Of a stretch of 64,000 bases of DNA, positions 1 to 9,055 are shown piece after piece. The notes beneath the pieces are model-generated. The model searched no databases and was not told the DNA's origin. It worked only from the letters and a program-made list of their open reading frames with translations. A program made the position numbers and the translations under genes. The DNA is from an uncultured Coxiella sp. (GTDB lineage Bacteria > Pseudomonadota > Gammaproteobacteria > Coxiellales > Coxiellaceae), in assembly GCA_902623005.1 (NCBI GenBank), contig CACNSC010000008.1, positions 1 through 64,000 on the forward strand. Reading direction: 5' to 3'. Position 1 is the stretch's first letter; each line of letters opens with the position of its first letter.

Positions 1-181
1 TCCACGTGGTCAATGAGAGGCCAAAGATACCACCCTGATAGTGAAGACTCGAACCTACAACACCGGCAATAAAAATCACAACCAGCAAAATCAATACTGG
101 CGGAAAAAAGACAATCCAATGCGGTCGTGTTAGCAAAATGATTTTTTCTTCCGGCAATAAGGTGCTTTCAATATACGCCAA
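1..181 (-). CDS. PH-domain (YdbS/bPH type) membrane protein, N-terminal part
   Basis: The first 60 residues are visible; the gene runs off the left edge. The start is TTG at 181, preceded by a near-perfect ribosome binding site (GGAGGTGA). The N-terminus reads MAYIESTLLPEEKIILLTRP, the opening typical of bacterial PH-domain membrane proteins. It is followed by a hydrophobic stretch (about residues 22-42) that would be the first membrane segment. Such proteins are small inner-membrane proteins of unclear function. The family call rests on the N-terminal pattern only. Confidence 0.7.
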   Translation of the reverse strand, partial: MAYIESTLLPEEKIILLTRPHWIVFFPPVLILLVVIFIAGVVGSSLHYQGGIFGLSLTTW

Positions 182-250
182 TCTCACCTCCTCTTGATTA
201 AAAAGGTACCCTAACTCAATTGTAGCCTACACATCTTACATGAAAAACAA

Positions 251-2503
251 CTAACGACTCGATACAGCAAGCCCACTAACGACCCTAAATCCTCGTGGCA
301 GTAACGAACCCCTTCTGCCACGCTCGGCTTCAAAGTTTTTCAGATCTTTATTTTGTATGGTTAATTTACGTTTTCCCGAAAACAACGTTAAGGCATCAGA
401 TGTTGATAGCACCATTATTCCGATACAAAATTCCTCTCGTGTACGCACTCGCGCCGGAGGTATTTGAATCATCTTATTGCCTTTTCCACGCAATAGCTCT
501 GGAAGCTCTGACACATTAAAAAGTAATAAGCGCCCCTCATTGGTCACAATGGCAACCCGATCGCTTTCAACATTACTGATACGACAAGGTGATAACATGT
601 GCGACCCTTGCGGCAACTTCAAGCAGGACCGACCGTTACGCTGCTTGCAGATCAATTGACCCAATGGAGTCACAAATCCATAACCAGCATCACTAGCTAA
701 TAAAATCTTATCTTCATCTTGCCCCATGAAAACAGCCAAGAACTTTGCGCCGGGGTCGGTCTTGAGCTTGGATGTCAAAGGGTCGCCTTGCCCACGAGCA
801 GACGGCAAAGCACTAACGGGCAACGAATATGACTTACCGACCGAGTCAATGAAGACAACAGGCTGATGACTTTTCCCCCGTGCTTGCATTAAAAAGCTAT
901 CACCTGAACGATAATTTAAGCTTTCGCCATTCACTTCATGCCCTTTTGCGGAACGCGCAAACCCTTTTTCAGATAACACCACAGTAATCGGTTCTGAAGG
1001 CGTTAACTCCTCTTGCTTAATTGCTTTTGCCTCAGCACGCTCAACAATGGGCGAGCACCTTGGCGAACCAAAAGCATCCTGATCTTCTTTAAGCTCTTTT
1101 TTAATCAGCGTCTTTAAGCGAGCCGATGACCCAAGTAATTTTTCAATCTGCTCACGCTCCTCACTCAACTCATCATGCTCTGCACGAATCTTTACCTCTT
1201 CTAACTTGGCAAGTTGGCGCAGCTTAATCTCTAAAATAGCCTCAGCTTGACGTTCGGTCAGCTGAAAGCGCTGAATCAATTCTTGCTTAGGCTCGTCATA
1301 CTCCCTAATGATTTGAATTACTTCATCGATATTTAAGAACGCAATCAGAAAACCGTCTAGTAGATGCAAACGATCAACAATTTTTTGCCTACGAAACTCC
1401 AAGCGACGTGTTACCGTTTGGGTGCGATACTTGAGCCACTCTTTAAGTATCTCGACTAAACCCTTAACCTGGGGACGCCCATTCAAGCCAATCATGTTCA
1501 TATTAACACGATAAGTTCGCTCTAGATCAGTAGTTGCAAACAGGTGCCCCATCAAGCCACTAACGTCAATACGATTTGACCTTGGCACTATCACTAAACG
1601 AATCGGGTTTTCATGGTCTGACTCATCACGCAAATCGCTAACGGCTGATAATTTTTTCGCTCTCATTTGATCAGCTATTTGCTCCATGACCTTCGCGGGT
1701 GAAACTTGATAAGGAAGCGCCGTTATCACAACTCCATCTTCCTCCTGCTCGAAGGTTGCACGCAATCGAACCGAGCCACGACCTGTCTCATACAATTCCA
1801 TCAAGTCATCTTGTTTACTAATAATTTCCGCTTGTGTTGGATAATCAGGCCCCTTAATAATTTGAGAAATATCTTGCAACCCCGCCTTAGGGTTATCTAA
1901 TAAATAAATACAGGCCTGCGTTACTTCAGTGAGGTTATGTGGCGGAATATCTGTTGCCATGCCCACTGCAATCCCAGAAGAACCATTAAATAACACATTA
2001 GGTAAACGAGCCGGTAATAACGTCGGCTCTGATAAAGTACCATCAAAATTTGGCTGCCAATCAACAGTGCCTTGCTGTAACTCAGACAACAAAGAACTCG
2101 CGTAATGCGTCATCTTTGCCTCAGTGTATCGCATTGCAGCAAATGACTTAGGATCATCGGGACTACCCCAGTTTCCCTGCCCGTCAATCAAGGGATAACG
2201 GTAAGAAAATGGCTGAGCCATTAAAACCATGGCTTCATAACAGGCCGAATCACCATGCGGATGAAATTTACCCAGCACGTCACCAACTGTCCTTGCAGAC
2301 TTTTTGTACTTGGATTGTGCTTTCAGGCCCAACTCTGACATAGCATAAACAATTCGACGCTGCACCGGCTTTAAGCCATCTGCAATGTGAGGTAAAGCCC
2401 GGTCTAAAATGACATACATTGAGTAATCTAAATAAGCTTTTTCCGTGAAGACACTAAGGGGCTGCTGCTCAACATGGTCATGAAGGCTGACATTATCTGC
2501 CAT
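251..2503 (-). CDS. parC: DNA topoisomerase IV subunit A
   Basis: The 750-residue protein is full length for ParC. With ParE (encoded at 19391-21289) it would form topoisomerase IV, which decatenates daughter chromosomes. The N-terminal breakage-reunion domain is clear: [20 protein letters not shown], then [19 protein letters not shown], then [10 protein letters not shown], which contains the active-site tyrosine. The C-terminal part (about residues 490-740) has the degenerate beta-propeller repeats of ParC and lacks a GyrA box, which favours ParC over GyrA. It is a single gene, separated from the PH-domain gene downstream by 69 bases. parE lies 17 kb away on the other strand. Confidence 0.97.
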   Translation of the reverse strand: MADNVSLHDHVEQQPLSVFTEKAYLDYSMYVILDRALPHIADGLKPVQRRIVYAMSELGLKAQSKYKKSARTVGDVLGKFHPHGDSACYEAMVLMAQPFSYRYPLIDGQGNWGSPDDPKSFAAMRYTEAKMTHYASSLLSELQQGTVDWQPNFDGTLSEPTLLPARLPNVLFNGSSGIAVGMATDIPPHNLTEVTQACIYLLDNPKAGLQDISQIIKGPDYPTQAEIISKQDDLMELYETGRGSVRLRATFEQEEDGVVITALPYQVSPAKVMEQIADQMRAKKLSAVSDLRDESDHENPIRLVIVPRSNRIDVSGLMGHLFATTDLERTYRVNMNMIGLNGRPQVKGLVEILKEWLKYRTQTVTRRLEFRRQKIVDRLHLLDGFLIAFLNIDEVIQIIREYDEPKQELIQRFQLTERQAEAILEIKLRQLAKLEEVKIRAEHDELSEEREQIEKLLGSSARLKTLIKKELKEDQDAFGSPRCSPIVERAEAKAIKQEELTPSEPITVVLSEKGFARSAKGHEVNGESLNYRSGDSFLMQARGKSHQPVVFIDSVGKSYSLPVSALPSARGQGDPLTSKLKTDPGAKFLAVFMGQDEDKILLASDAGYGFVTPLGQLICKQRNGRSCLKLPQGSHMLSPCRISNVESDRVAIVTNEGRLLLFNVSELPELLRGKGNKMIQIPPARVRTREEFCIGIMVLSTSDALTLFSGKRKLTIQNKDLKNFEAERGRRGSLLPRGFRVVSGLAVSSR

Positions 2504-2614
2504 GTGTAAATTCCTAAATTGATACGTTTGATTTAAGTGTATTGGATAATAACTACAGTCGAAGGTTGAGTCTAGCGATGATAACTAGTTTACTTGAGTG
2601 ACGATTGGGCTGGG

Positions 2615-2656
2615 CATAAAAAAACCACTGAATAACAACTAGCCATTCAGTGGTTC
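2615..2656 (-). terminator. Rho-independent terminator of the XRE gene
   Basis: A perfect 11-base stem (AACCACTGAAT at 2623-2633 with its complement at 2644-2654) encloses a 10-base loop. On the minus strand the stem is followed by a T run. It lies 18 bases past the stop of the XRE regulator and would also shield parC from readthrough. Confidence 0.9.
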
Positions 2657-2673
2657 AATAACGAAATAGCGGT

Positions 2674-3006
2674 TTAAGAAATATCAGCTAACTCTAACGC
2701 TTCTTCGGACATTTTACGCCCACGCTGACGGTTAACAACCTGATCAACTTCCCAAGTATTCACATCAATACGACGACGCAGTTTAAATAATTTTTCAATT
2801 TCGTGAAGAACACCTAGCGCTTCACTTAAAGCGATTAAGCGTGGCAAAGAAATTTGGCCTGTGCGCTCAAAATGCTTCAGCGTATAAACATTAACACCAG
2901 AACGTTTGGCAAGCTCTTGACGTGACCAAGCTTTTTGAAGCCGTAAGGCAGAAAGACGTTTTGCCATTTCAAATGACAAGCCCTCAGTGGCGACCGGATT
3001 TGACAT
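2674..3006 (-). CDS. XRE-family helix-turn-helix regulator (HipB-like)
   Basis: The 110-residue protein has a clear helix-turn-helix in its N-terminal half (WSRQELAKRSGVNVYTLKHF followed by ERTGQISL). This form is common in small regulators encoded beside HipA-like kinases. The start chosen is ATG at 3006, which has an AAGGAG ribosome binding site. The longer frame to 3108 adds an implausible hydrophobic leader and no binding site. No HipA-like or other toxin gene lies next to it: the upstream neighbour is pabA and the downstream gene is parC. It may be an orphan antitoxin or a stand-alone regulator. It ends at a strong terminator. Confidence 0.85.
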   Translation of the reverse strand: MSNPVATEGLSFEMAKRLSALRLQKAWSRQELAKRSGVNVYTLKHFERTGQISLPRLIALSEALGVLHEIEKLFKLRRRIDVNTWEVDQVVNRQRGRKMSEEALELADIS

Positions 3007-3134
3007 AAAGCACTCCTTTGCAAAGTAATTGATAAATAATGGAATAACTATGAAACCACATATTGTCGTTGATTTCAAAAAAAACAATCGACCAACAATA
3101 AGGGACATTATTAAACCCGCGACTCGCAGTCAAG

Positions 3135-3734
3135 TCAACGGATTTGCTGCCAACCCGATCGATGGGCTAAAAAATTACTTAATAGAGACTTTCCCTGTTG
3201 AGACAATATTGACTCGGGGTGAAACTGTACTCCAAAACATGGCCATTGACGATGAGCAATAGCCATAATTTCATCCTGCTTACCATTTCTCTCCGTCCAA
3301 GCATTAACCACCCAATCACACGGTAATGACCCAGGATCAACCACCCATGAATGATAACGTGCCACTTGAATAGGACCTGAGAGATTTTGAAATAAGCCGC
3401 ATTCAGAATGACTAATCACTGAACTTTTGCCGTGAAAAATCTCACGAGCGGGAATAAGGTTGCCACCAAATGCTTGCGCAAGCGCCTGATGACCCAAGCA
3501 TACACCCAATATTGGCACACGGCGGAAGTATGATCTAACCGTACTAAGCAATTTTCCGGTTTCAGACGGCAAGCCTGGACCGGGAGAAATCACCAAATAA
3601 TTTGGTTGCCACCTCTCAATATCAGCTTCTGCAAATTGATCGTGCCTAACTACCATTACCGAAACACCTAACTCTTTAAAATATCGCACTAAAGAATAAG
3701 TAAAGGAGTCGTAATTATCGATCATCAATAGCAC
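3135..3734 (-). CDS. pabA: Aminodeoxychorismate/anthranilate synthase glutamine amidotransferase subunit
   Basis: A class I glutamine amidotransferase of 199 residues. It opens with MLLMIDNYDSFTYSL, carries the oxyanion motif SPGPGLP, the nucleophile Cys79 in GVCLGHQ, and the His/Glu pair in FGVQFHPES. It supplies ammonia to chorismate-using enzymes for folate (PabA) or tryptophan (TrpG); many bacteria use one protein for both. No trpE, trpD or pabB lies in the window, so the choice between pabA and trpG is open. It is the last gene of a djlA-rpe-pabA run and starts 6 bases after rpe ends. Confidence 0.9.
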   Translation of the reverse strand: MLLMIDNYDSFTYSLVRYFKELGVSVMVVRHDQFAEADIERWQPNYLVISPGPGLPSETGKLLSTVRSYFRRVPILGVCLGHQALAQAFGGNLIPAREIFHGKSSVISHSECGLFQNLSGPIQVARYHSWVVDPGSLPCDWVVNAWTERNGKQDEIMAIAHRQWPCFGVQFHPESILSQQGKSLLSNFLAHRSGWQQIR

Positions 3735-3740
3735 TTAAGT

Positions 3741-4403
3741 TTACCCCACCTGACGGGTTAACTCAGTGACTCGATTCTGATAATCCGGCGCAGAAAAGAG
3801 CGCAGAACCAACAATAAAAAAATCGGCTCCGCAACGTCTTATTTTATCAATATTGTGCTGATTAACACCGCCATCAACTGCCAATCTTGCTTTACTTTGG
3901 TTGGCATCCAAAAAATTACGTGTTTCAACAATCTTTCTATAAGTCTCTTCAATGAACTTCTGCCCACCAAAACCTGGGAAAACCGACATAATTAATATCA
4001 TTTCCAGTTTCGCAAGTGTCTCTGTCTCTATCACAACCTCTTGATCAGGATTAAAAGCTAAGCCTGCTTGCATACCATGACCATGAATTAAGTCTACCAA
4101 ACCTATAACATCACTCACGGTATCAGGATGGAAAGTAATTAATTGTGCGCCTGCATTTGCAAAAGGCTCAATATAATTCTCCGGATTAGTGACCATCAAA
4201 TGAACATCGATTGGAAGATCGATGCCATCCCCTCTAAGCGAGGAGCAGACAACAGTACCAAAACTCAGGTTTGGCACATAATGATGGTCCATCACATCAA
4301 AGTGTATGTGATGGATCCCTGCACTTTGAATGGCACGAATTTCTTCACCTAGTTTTGAAAAATTGGCATTCAATATTGAAGCTGATATTTCAGGATGAGG
4401 CAT
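3741..4403 (-). CDS. rpe: Ribulose-phosphate 3-epimerase
   Basis: A 220-residue TIM-barrel protein that interconverts ribulose 5-phosphate and xylulose 5-phosphate in the pentose phosphate pathway. Family motifs are seen in order: SASILNANFSKL, HFDVMDHHYVPNLSFG (metal-binding His and Asp), VHLMV, SVFPGFGGQKF, and LAVDGGVN. Length is normal. The start at 4403 has a GGAG ribosome binding site. It sits between djlA (22 bases upstream) and pabA (6 bases downstream), so the three are probably cotranscribed. Confidence 0.97.
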   Translation of the reverse strand: MPHPEISASILNANFSKLGEEIRAIQSAGIHHIHFDVMDHHYVPNLSFGTVVCSSLRGDGIDLPIDVHLMVTNPENYIEPFANAGAQLITFHPDTVSDVIGLVDLIHGHGMQAGLAFNPDQEVVIETETLAKLEMILIMSVFPGFGGQKFIEETYRKIVETRNFLDANQSKARLAVDGGVNQHNIDKIRRCGADFFIVGSALFSAPDYQNRVTELTRQVG

Positions 4404-4425
4404 CTAATCTCCAAAAGTTACTGCA

Positions 4426-5220
4426 TCAGGCCCTAGCGGCTCGAATAGTTTCGTAGGCTGATTTAACTTGCTGCGTTTTTTGCGTAGCTAGTTTGACCAT
4501 TTCCTCAGGCACACCCTTAGCAATCAATCGATCCGGGTGATGTTTACTCATTTGCCTCCTATAAGCTTTCTTCAGATCCTCATCGGAAACACTTTCCTCG
4601 ACCTCAAGCATGACATAGGCATCTTTTAATTGTTTTTTTGGATTTCTGTCAGGTCCATAACTATGACGTTGATAATTACGACTTGCATTGTATTGTCGCT
4701 CCAAACGTTCGAACATGGCTGGTGATATACCAAGGCATTGAAGCACTTCTTGCAGTGCATGTCGTTTCTGCGCAATAATCTCGCCATCTGCAAACGCCAG
4801 TAGCATCTGGACCTCAACAAATGTCTGCAATAAGGAAGGGTTGAAGGCACACGCTCGTTTTAGATCGGTGATGGCATACTGAACGTTAAAATCCGGTCTT
4901 TTGCCTAGATTGAATTGCTCAATAGCCTGACGACGCATCGCTTCATTTAATCGAAATCGTTGCATCACCGACTCTGCAACCTGAATCTCTCTTTGCGTAA
5001 CACGGCCGTCTGACTTGGCTAAATAGCCTAAAATCGCAAACGTTGCATCAAAGAAAACCGTCTTAACATCTTGACCACCGCCTTGACCAGGCAGTGATAA
5101 CCATTGCTGTAAAATACCTACGTCGTAGAGATGCCCCAAGACCAAGCCAACAAACACACCCAATGGCGGCAACACCATGAGACCAATCATGAAACCAACG
5201 AGTTTTCCTGTCCAGCGCAT
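4426..5220 (-). CDS. djlA: Membrane-anchored DnaJ-like co-chaperone
   Basis: A 264-residue protein with the DjlA layout. An N-terminal membrane segment (GFMIGLMVLPPLGVFVGLVLG) comes first. A TerB-like helical domain follows (about 50-180; FDATFAILGYLAKSDGRVTQ). The C-terminal J domain carries the HPD triad (SKHHPDRL). DjlA stimulates DnaK from the cytoplasmic face of the inner membrane. In Legionella its homologue is needed for intracellular growth, but nothing here shows that role. A good ribosome binding site (TAAGGT) precedes the ATG. First gene of the djlA-rpe-pabA run, divergent from rsmJ. Confidence 0.95.
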   Translation of the reverse strand: MRWTGKLVGFMIGLMVLPPLGVFVGLVLGHLYDVGILQQWLSLPGQGGGQDVKTVFFDATFAILGYLAKSDGRVTQREIQVAESVMQRFRLNEAMRRQAIEQFNLGKRPDFNVQYAITDLKRACAFNPSLLQTFVEVQMLLAFADGEIIAQKRHALQEVLQCLGISPAMFERLERQYNASRNYQRHSYGPDRNPKKQLKDAYVMLEVEESVSDEDLKKAYRRQMSKHHPDRLIAKGVPEEMVKLATQKTQQVKSAYETIRAARA

Positions 5221-5370
5221 AATTTACCTTAAACCGCTTTAGCCTTGGGCACACCTATAACCGAGCTATTGACGGCCTTAATAAAGAAAATGCACTATAG
5301 CTGAGAAGCTTAAGCCTGTCACCCAAGGCCACGAGCCGAGGCAATAACGTCTCCGGAACGCTTTTTTACA

Positions 5371-6159
5371 ATGAATAAAACAATGACCATAAGTCCTATT
5401 TGTATCGTTACATCGCAGAATGAATTTGAAAATCAGGCAACTGAATTAGCCCAGCATCTTGCCTTACCCTATGTTAAATCTCTTCATAAGTACGTTGGAT
5501 TTTGTCTTGAGCTGACGTCCAATGGGTTGGTATTGCGCCACTCAGAACGGAGTAAAGAAAAGCCGTTAAAAGTAGATTTTTTAGCCGGAACAAATTATCA
5601 CCGCTACCGTTTTGGTGGCGGTAAACATCAGCACATTGCTCGAGCTGTTGGGCTAAAGCATGGCTTTAATCCAATGGTTTTGGATATTACAGCCGGCCTT
5701 GGAAGGGATGGTTTTATTTTGGCGACATTAGGCTGTCAAGTCACGTTGATTGAGCGCAACCCGGTTGTTTGGGCTTTAGTTGACGATGCAATCAAACGTG
5801 CAAACTCCACGCCTTGGTTTCATGCACTTAAGCTAAAACTCATTAATAACGAGGCGGTGCATTATTTATCACAAGCAAATCTGCAACAAAGCCCACCGGA
5901 TGTGATCTACTGCGACCCCATGTTTCCTGAAAATAAAAATTCAGCATTGGTAAAAAAAGAGATGCGAATCTTACGACAATTAGTCGGTGACGATCTTGAT
6001 ACTGCGGATATGCTAGAACTGAGTCTGCAGGTGGCGAGTAAACGTGTCGTGGTCAAACGACATATCCACGCACCATTTCTGAATACGAGAACACCCTCTC
6101 TACAGATTAAAGGTAAAAGCAGTCGCTACGACGTTTATTTATGCAGCCCGCAAAAATAA
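5371..6159 (+). CDS. rsmJ: 16S rRNA (guanine1516-N2)-methyltransferase
   Basis: A class I SAM-dependent methyltransferase of 262 residues matching RsmJ (YhiQ). The SAM motif is DITAGLGRDGFILATLGC, followed by TLIERNP and the catalytic-type motif YCDPMFPENKNSALVKKEMR, which is characteristic of this family. It modifies G1516 of 16S rRNA. Two ATG codons (5371 and 5383) are possible starts and neither has a strong ribosome binding site. It is transcribed divergently from djlA and converges on erpA 18 bases downstream. Confidence 0.93.
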   Translation: MNKTMTISPICIVTSQNEFENQATELAQHLALPYVKSLHKYVGFCLELTSNGLVLRHSERSKEKPLKVDFLAGTNYHRYRFGGGKHQHIARAVGLKHGFNPMVLDITAGLGRDGFILATLGCQVTLIERNPVVWALVDDAIKRANSTPWFHALKLKLINNEAVHYLSQANLQQSPPDVIYCDPMFPENKNSALVKKEMRILRQLVGDDLDTADMLELSLQVASKRVVVKRHIHAPFLNTRTPSLQIKGKSSRYDVYLCSPQK

Positions 6160-6177
6160 TTTGATAGGTATTTAAGC

Positions 6178-6591
6178 TTATGCTGAAAAAGAGGAACCAC
6201 AACCGCAAGTGGTTTTAGCATTGGGGTTACGAATCACAAACTGAGCACCCTCTAGATTTTCACGGTAGTCAATTTCCGCCCCCTTTAAATACTGTAAACT
6301 AAGGGCATCAACCACTAGTTGAATTTTAATTTGCTGATTCGAGGACTCAACGAGCTTTTCAATCACCGAGTCGTCAGGATTTATCGTTTCGTCAAAAGTA
6401 AATCCGTACTGAAAACCAGAGCAACCTCCGCCGGTAATGAAAGCGCGCAAATTCAAATCAAAATTGTCCTCCTCAACAACCAACTGATGAACTTTAAGTG
6501 CAGCAGCATCGGTGACATTAATCAGGGGATCTTGAGAAGATTGCGTGGCCATAGCGTAACTGGACTGCGTGAATGAGCTCGAATTATGCAT
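6178..6591 (-). CDS. erpA: Iron-sulfur cluster insertion protein
   Basis: An A-type Fe-S carrier of 137 residues. The three conserved cysteines are present: one in [11 protein letters not shown] and two in the C-terminal CGCGSSFS. ErpA hands clusters to target enzymes, including those of the isoprenoid pathway. The protein has an N-terminal extension of about 20 residues before the core ([11 protein letters not shown]). The ATG at 6591 has an AAGG ribosome binding site while the internal ATG at 6552 has none, so the longer start is kept. Confidence 0.93.
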   Translation of the reverse strand: MHNSSSFTQSSYAMATQSSQDPLINVTDAAALKVHQLVVEEDNFDLNLRAFITGGGCSGFQYGFTFDETINPDDSVIEKLVESSNQQIKIQLVVDALSLQYLKGAEIDYRENLEGAQFVIRNPNAKTTCGCGSSFSA

Positions 6592-6709
6592 TCAGAACCT
6601 TCAAAAATCAAACCACGACCTCTCTTAAGATTTAATTAAAATAACCTTAAATCTTGTAGGTGGTCTGCAGCATGGGTACTATCTGGATAAAAATGAATAG
6701 GCGTTTTTA

Positions 6710-6949
6710 ATGTCGCTGAAACTGCCAGACAAGAACACGCGTTTTACCATAATGATTTTTTTATTGATGATTATTGCCGCCTATATCTTTCACTATAGCA
6801 GTCAGGCTAAGCTACAAATAAGCGGCAAACCATGCCAATATATCAACGGGGAATCTTCTAACGCCAAACGTCAGCCTTGGTGCAGCAGTCAACTGATCGA
6901 AGGCAGAGTAGGGTCACGAAATATCCAGAAAAAAATTCGCTACCTCTAA
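6710..6949 (+). CDS. Small single-pass membrane protein, unknown
   Basis: A 79-residue protein with one hydrophobic helix near the N-terminus (about residues 12-27, FTIMIFLLMIIAAYIF) and a short basic tail containing two cysteines. It starts 12 bases ahead of hemJ, with a weak AGGCG site before the ATG, and is probably cotranscribed with hemJ. I do not recognise the family. The spacing and continuous frame support a real gene. Confidence 0.6.
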   Translation: MSLKLPDKNTRFTIMIFLLMIIAAYIFHYSSQAKLQISGKPCQYINGESSNAKRQPWCSSQLIEGRVGSRNIQKKIRYL

Positions 6950-6961
6950 AGAGATCGTATC

Positions 6962-7414
6962 ATGAAAGTCATTCTTGCTTGTCATATCATCGCCATGGTG
7001 TGTTGGTTCGCAGGGCTTTTTTACTTGCCAAGACTTTTCGTTTACCACGTCAGCTCCGGGGACACACTCAGCATCGAGCGATTCAAGGTGATGGAATTCA
7101 AACTTTATTACTATATAACAACGCCCTCGGCCGTACTGACGACGGTATTTGGACTAATCCTGCTATTTCACCGTCATCATTACTATGCCGGCTTAAATTG
7201 GATGCACCTCAAACTACTACTTGTTGGTTTCTTATGGCTTTACCACATTTCATGTGGTTATTACGTATCGATTTTCAATCGCGATCAGGTTAATAAAACC
7301 GAGCGATTTTTTAGAGTATACAATGAAGCACCTACCATCTTATTGATTAGTATAATTATATTAGTGGTAGTTCAACCGTATCTTGGGCCAAATATTTTTG
7401 GATTTCTAAGCTAA
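6962..7414 (+). CDS. hemJ: Protoporphyrinogen IX oxidase, HemJ type
   Basis: A 150-residue integral membrane protein opening [30 protein letters not shown], the signature of the HemJ (UPF0093) family with its conserved histidine and [15 protein letters not shown] motif. It has four hydrophobic helices. HemJ oxidises protoporphyrinogen IX to protoporphyrin IX in haem synthesis. The neighbour hemL supports this. The 3' end overlaps the convergent rubredoxin gene by four bases. Confidence 0.93.
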   Translation: MKVILACHIIAMVCWFAGLFYLPRLFVYHVSSGDTLSIERFKVMEFKLYYYITTPSAVLTTVFGLILLFHRHHYYAGLNWMHLKLLLVGFLWLYHISCGYYVSIFNRDQVNKTERFFRVYNEAPTILLISIIILVVVQPYLGPNIFGFLS

Positions 7415-7575
7415 ATCAACTCGAAATCTATTTTCATGGCACCACACTCAGGACAGACCCAATCTTCAGGGACATCTTCCCAAAGTGTACCGGCGGGAAT
7501 ACCTTCCTCTGGAGCACCGTGCTCCTCATCGTAAATATAGCCACACAAGGTGCACATGTACTTTTTATATGCCAT
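7411..7575 (-). CDS. Rubredoxin
   Basis: A 54-residue protein too short for ordinary ORF cutoffs. It carries the two rubredoxin knuckles ([13 protein letters not shown] with Cys8 and Cys11; [10 protein letters not shown] with Cys41 and Cys44), which bind one iron. The conserved aromatic core and the DVPEDWVCP stretch are intact. Rubredoxins carry single electrons to partner oxidoreductases. It starts at ATG 7575 and its stop overlaps the hemJ stop on the other strand. The partner enzyme is not evident nearby. Confidence 0.96.
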   Translation of the reverse strand: MAYKKYMCTLCGYIYDEEHGAPEEGIPAGTLWEDVPEDWVCPECGAMKIDFELI

Positions 7576-7635
7576 AATCCACTCCCATTAGCGCGATCAG
7601 CGCAACTTTTAGCATACCTCTCTGGTGAATGACAA

Positions 7636-8919
7636 GTGAAATTGAAACAATCTCAACAGCTCTTCGAAGAAGCCCTTAAAGCCCTACCCGGTGGTGTTAA
7701 CTCGCCCGTTCGTTCGTTTGCAGCGGTAGGTGGCTCTCCGCGATTTATTCAGTCAGCAAACGGCGCGCACTTAACTGACTGCGACAATAATACCTACATC
7801 GACTATGTTGGCGCATTTGGCCCCATGATTCTTGGTCATAATCACCCGGCGGTGATTGAATCCATTACTCAACAAGTGCAACACGGGCTCAGTTATGGTG
7901 CGCCTTGTGAACTTGAGATTCGTCTGAGCCAAGCTGTTCAAAAACACATGCCAAATATTGAAATGTGTCGCTTTGTTAACTCGGGAACAGAAGCCACGAT
8001 GACCGCCATTCGCTTAGCACGTGGTATCACCCGTCGCAATAAAATCATCATTTTTGAAGGTTGTTATCACGGTCATGCCGATAGCTTTCTTGTCAAAGCA
8101 GGATCTGGCGCTTTGACACTGGGTACAGCAAGCTCTGCTGGTGTTACTCCCGGTACAGCAGAAGACACGCTGGTTGCTGATTACAATCAACTTGACTCTG
8201 TCACCGCACTATTTGATCAATATGCGGATGATATTGCTGCTATTATCATCGAACCCATTGCTGGTAATATGAACTTTATTCGGCCCAAGTCGGGGTTTTT
8301 AGAGGGATTGCGAAGTATTTGCGATCATCACAATAGCCTATTAATTTTCGATGAAGTGATGACTGGATTCCGTGTCGCCATGGGTGGTGCACAATCACTA
8401 CTCGGAGTCGCACCCGATCTAACCACTTTAGGTAAAATCATTGGTGGCGGGCTACCTATCGGTGCATTGGGTGGCTCAATTCAACACATGAGTCATTTGG
8501 CACCTTTAGGGGATGTTTACCAAGCAGGTACGTTATCAGGCAATCCAATTAGCATGGCTGCGGGCTTAGCGACTTTATCCAGGCTCAATGAATCATGTTT
8601 TCAACAGCTGAACGATACGACGAACTCACTAGTAAACGGAATGATTGAGATTGCTCAATCCAAGGGTAAGCGCATCAGCGGTAATGCTATTGGCGGCATG
8701 TTTGGTCTTCACTTTAATGATCAGCTCGCGCCTGCAGACACTTTTGACCAAATCAAGCACGCTGACAAGCAGTACTTTTCTCGCTTCTTCAATCATATGT
8801 TATTGCAAGGGGTTTACTTTGCACCCTCGCCCTTTGAAGCTGGCTTTGTCTCATTGGCGCACAGCAAGAAAGAAATTGACCAAACATTGAGCGCATTTGA
8901 CACCTTCTCTTGGGATTAG
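7636..8919 (+). CDS. hemL: Glutamate-1-semialdehyde 2,1-aminomutase
   Basis: A 427-residue PLP enzyme making 5-aminolevulinate from glutamate 1-semialdehyde in the C5 haem pathway. Motifs include GGVNSPVRSF, the VNSGTEATMTAIRLARG stretch, FEGCYHGHADSFLVKAGSG, the cofactor aspartate in IFDEVMTGFR, and the PLP lysine in TTLGKIIGGGLPIGA. Length is normal. The start is GTG at 7636 with a GGTGA site upstream. It is divergent from the rubredoxin gene. Confidence 0.97.
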   Translation: MKLKQSQQLFEEALKALPGGVNSPVRSFAAVGGSPRFIQSANGAHLTDCDNNTYIDYVGAFGPMILGHNHPAVIESITQQVQHGLSYGAPCELEIRLSQAVQKHMPNIEMCRFVNSGTEATMTAIRLARGITRRNKIIIFEGCYHGHADSFLVKAGSGALTLGTASSAGVTPGTAEDTLVADYNQLDSVTALFDQYADDIAAIIIEPIAGNMNFIRPKSGFLEGLRSICDHHNSLLIFDEVMTGFRVAMGGAQSLLGVAPDLTTLGKIIGGGLPIGALGGSIQHMSHLAPLGDVYQAGTLSGNPISMAAGLATLSRLNESCFQQLNDTTNSLVNGMIEIAQSKGKRISGNAIGGMFGLHFNDQLAPADTFDQIKHADKQYFSRFFNHMLLQGVYFAPSPFEAGFVSLAHSKKEIDQTLSAFDTFSWD

Positions 8920-8986
8920 TTTGTTTGGCCTTGGCATCACCCATTTTTCGTAGGATAATGTCCTTGGTTTACATCCGACACAACTC

Positions 8987-9006
8987 GATTTAATCTATAT
9001 TAAATC
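8987..9006. promoter_or_regulatory. 20-bp perfect palindrome upstream of the TolC-SPOR gene
   Basis: GATTTAAT at 8987-8994 and its exact complement at 8999-9006 flank CTAT. It lies 50 bases before the ATG at 9056, where a dimeric repressor would act. The regulator is not identifiable from the sequence, and no T run follows that would make it a terminator. Confidence 0.45.
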
Positions 9007-9055
9007 ATTTACTTAGGGCAAACTTGCTCAGGCACGTTTAGATAAAGGTACTGGA

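Noticed and set aside
3029-3262. 77-residue plus-strand frame between the XRE gene and pabA
   Set aside because: It overlaps pabA antisense, lacks a ribosome binding site and has no coding-like composition.
6877-7293. 138-residue frame overlapping hemJ
   Set aside because: Out-of-frame shadow of hemJ with atypical His/Ser/Arg-rich composition.
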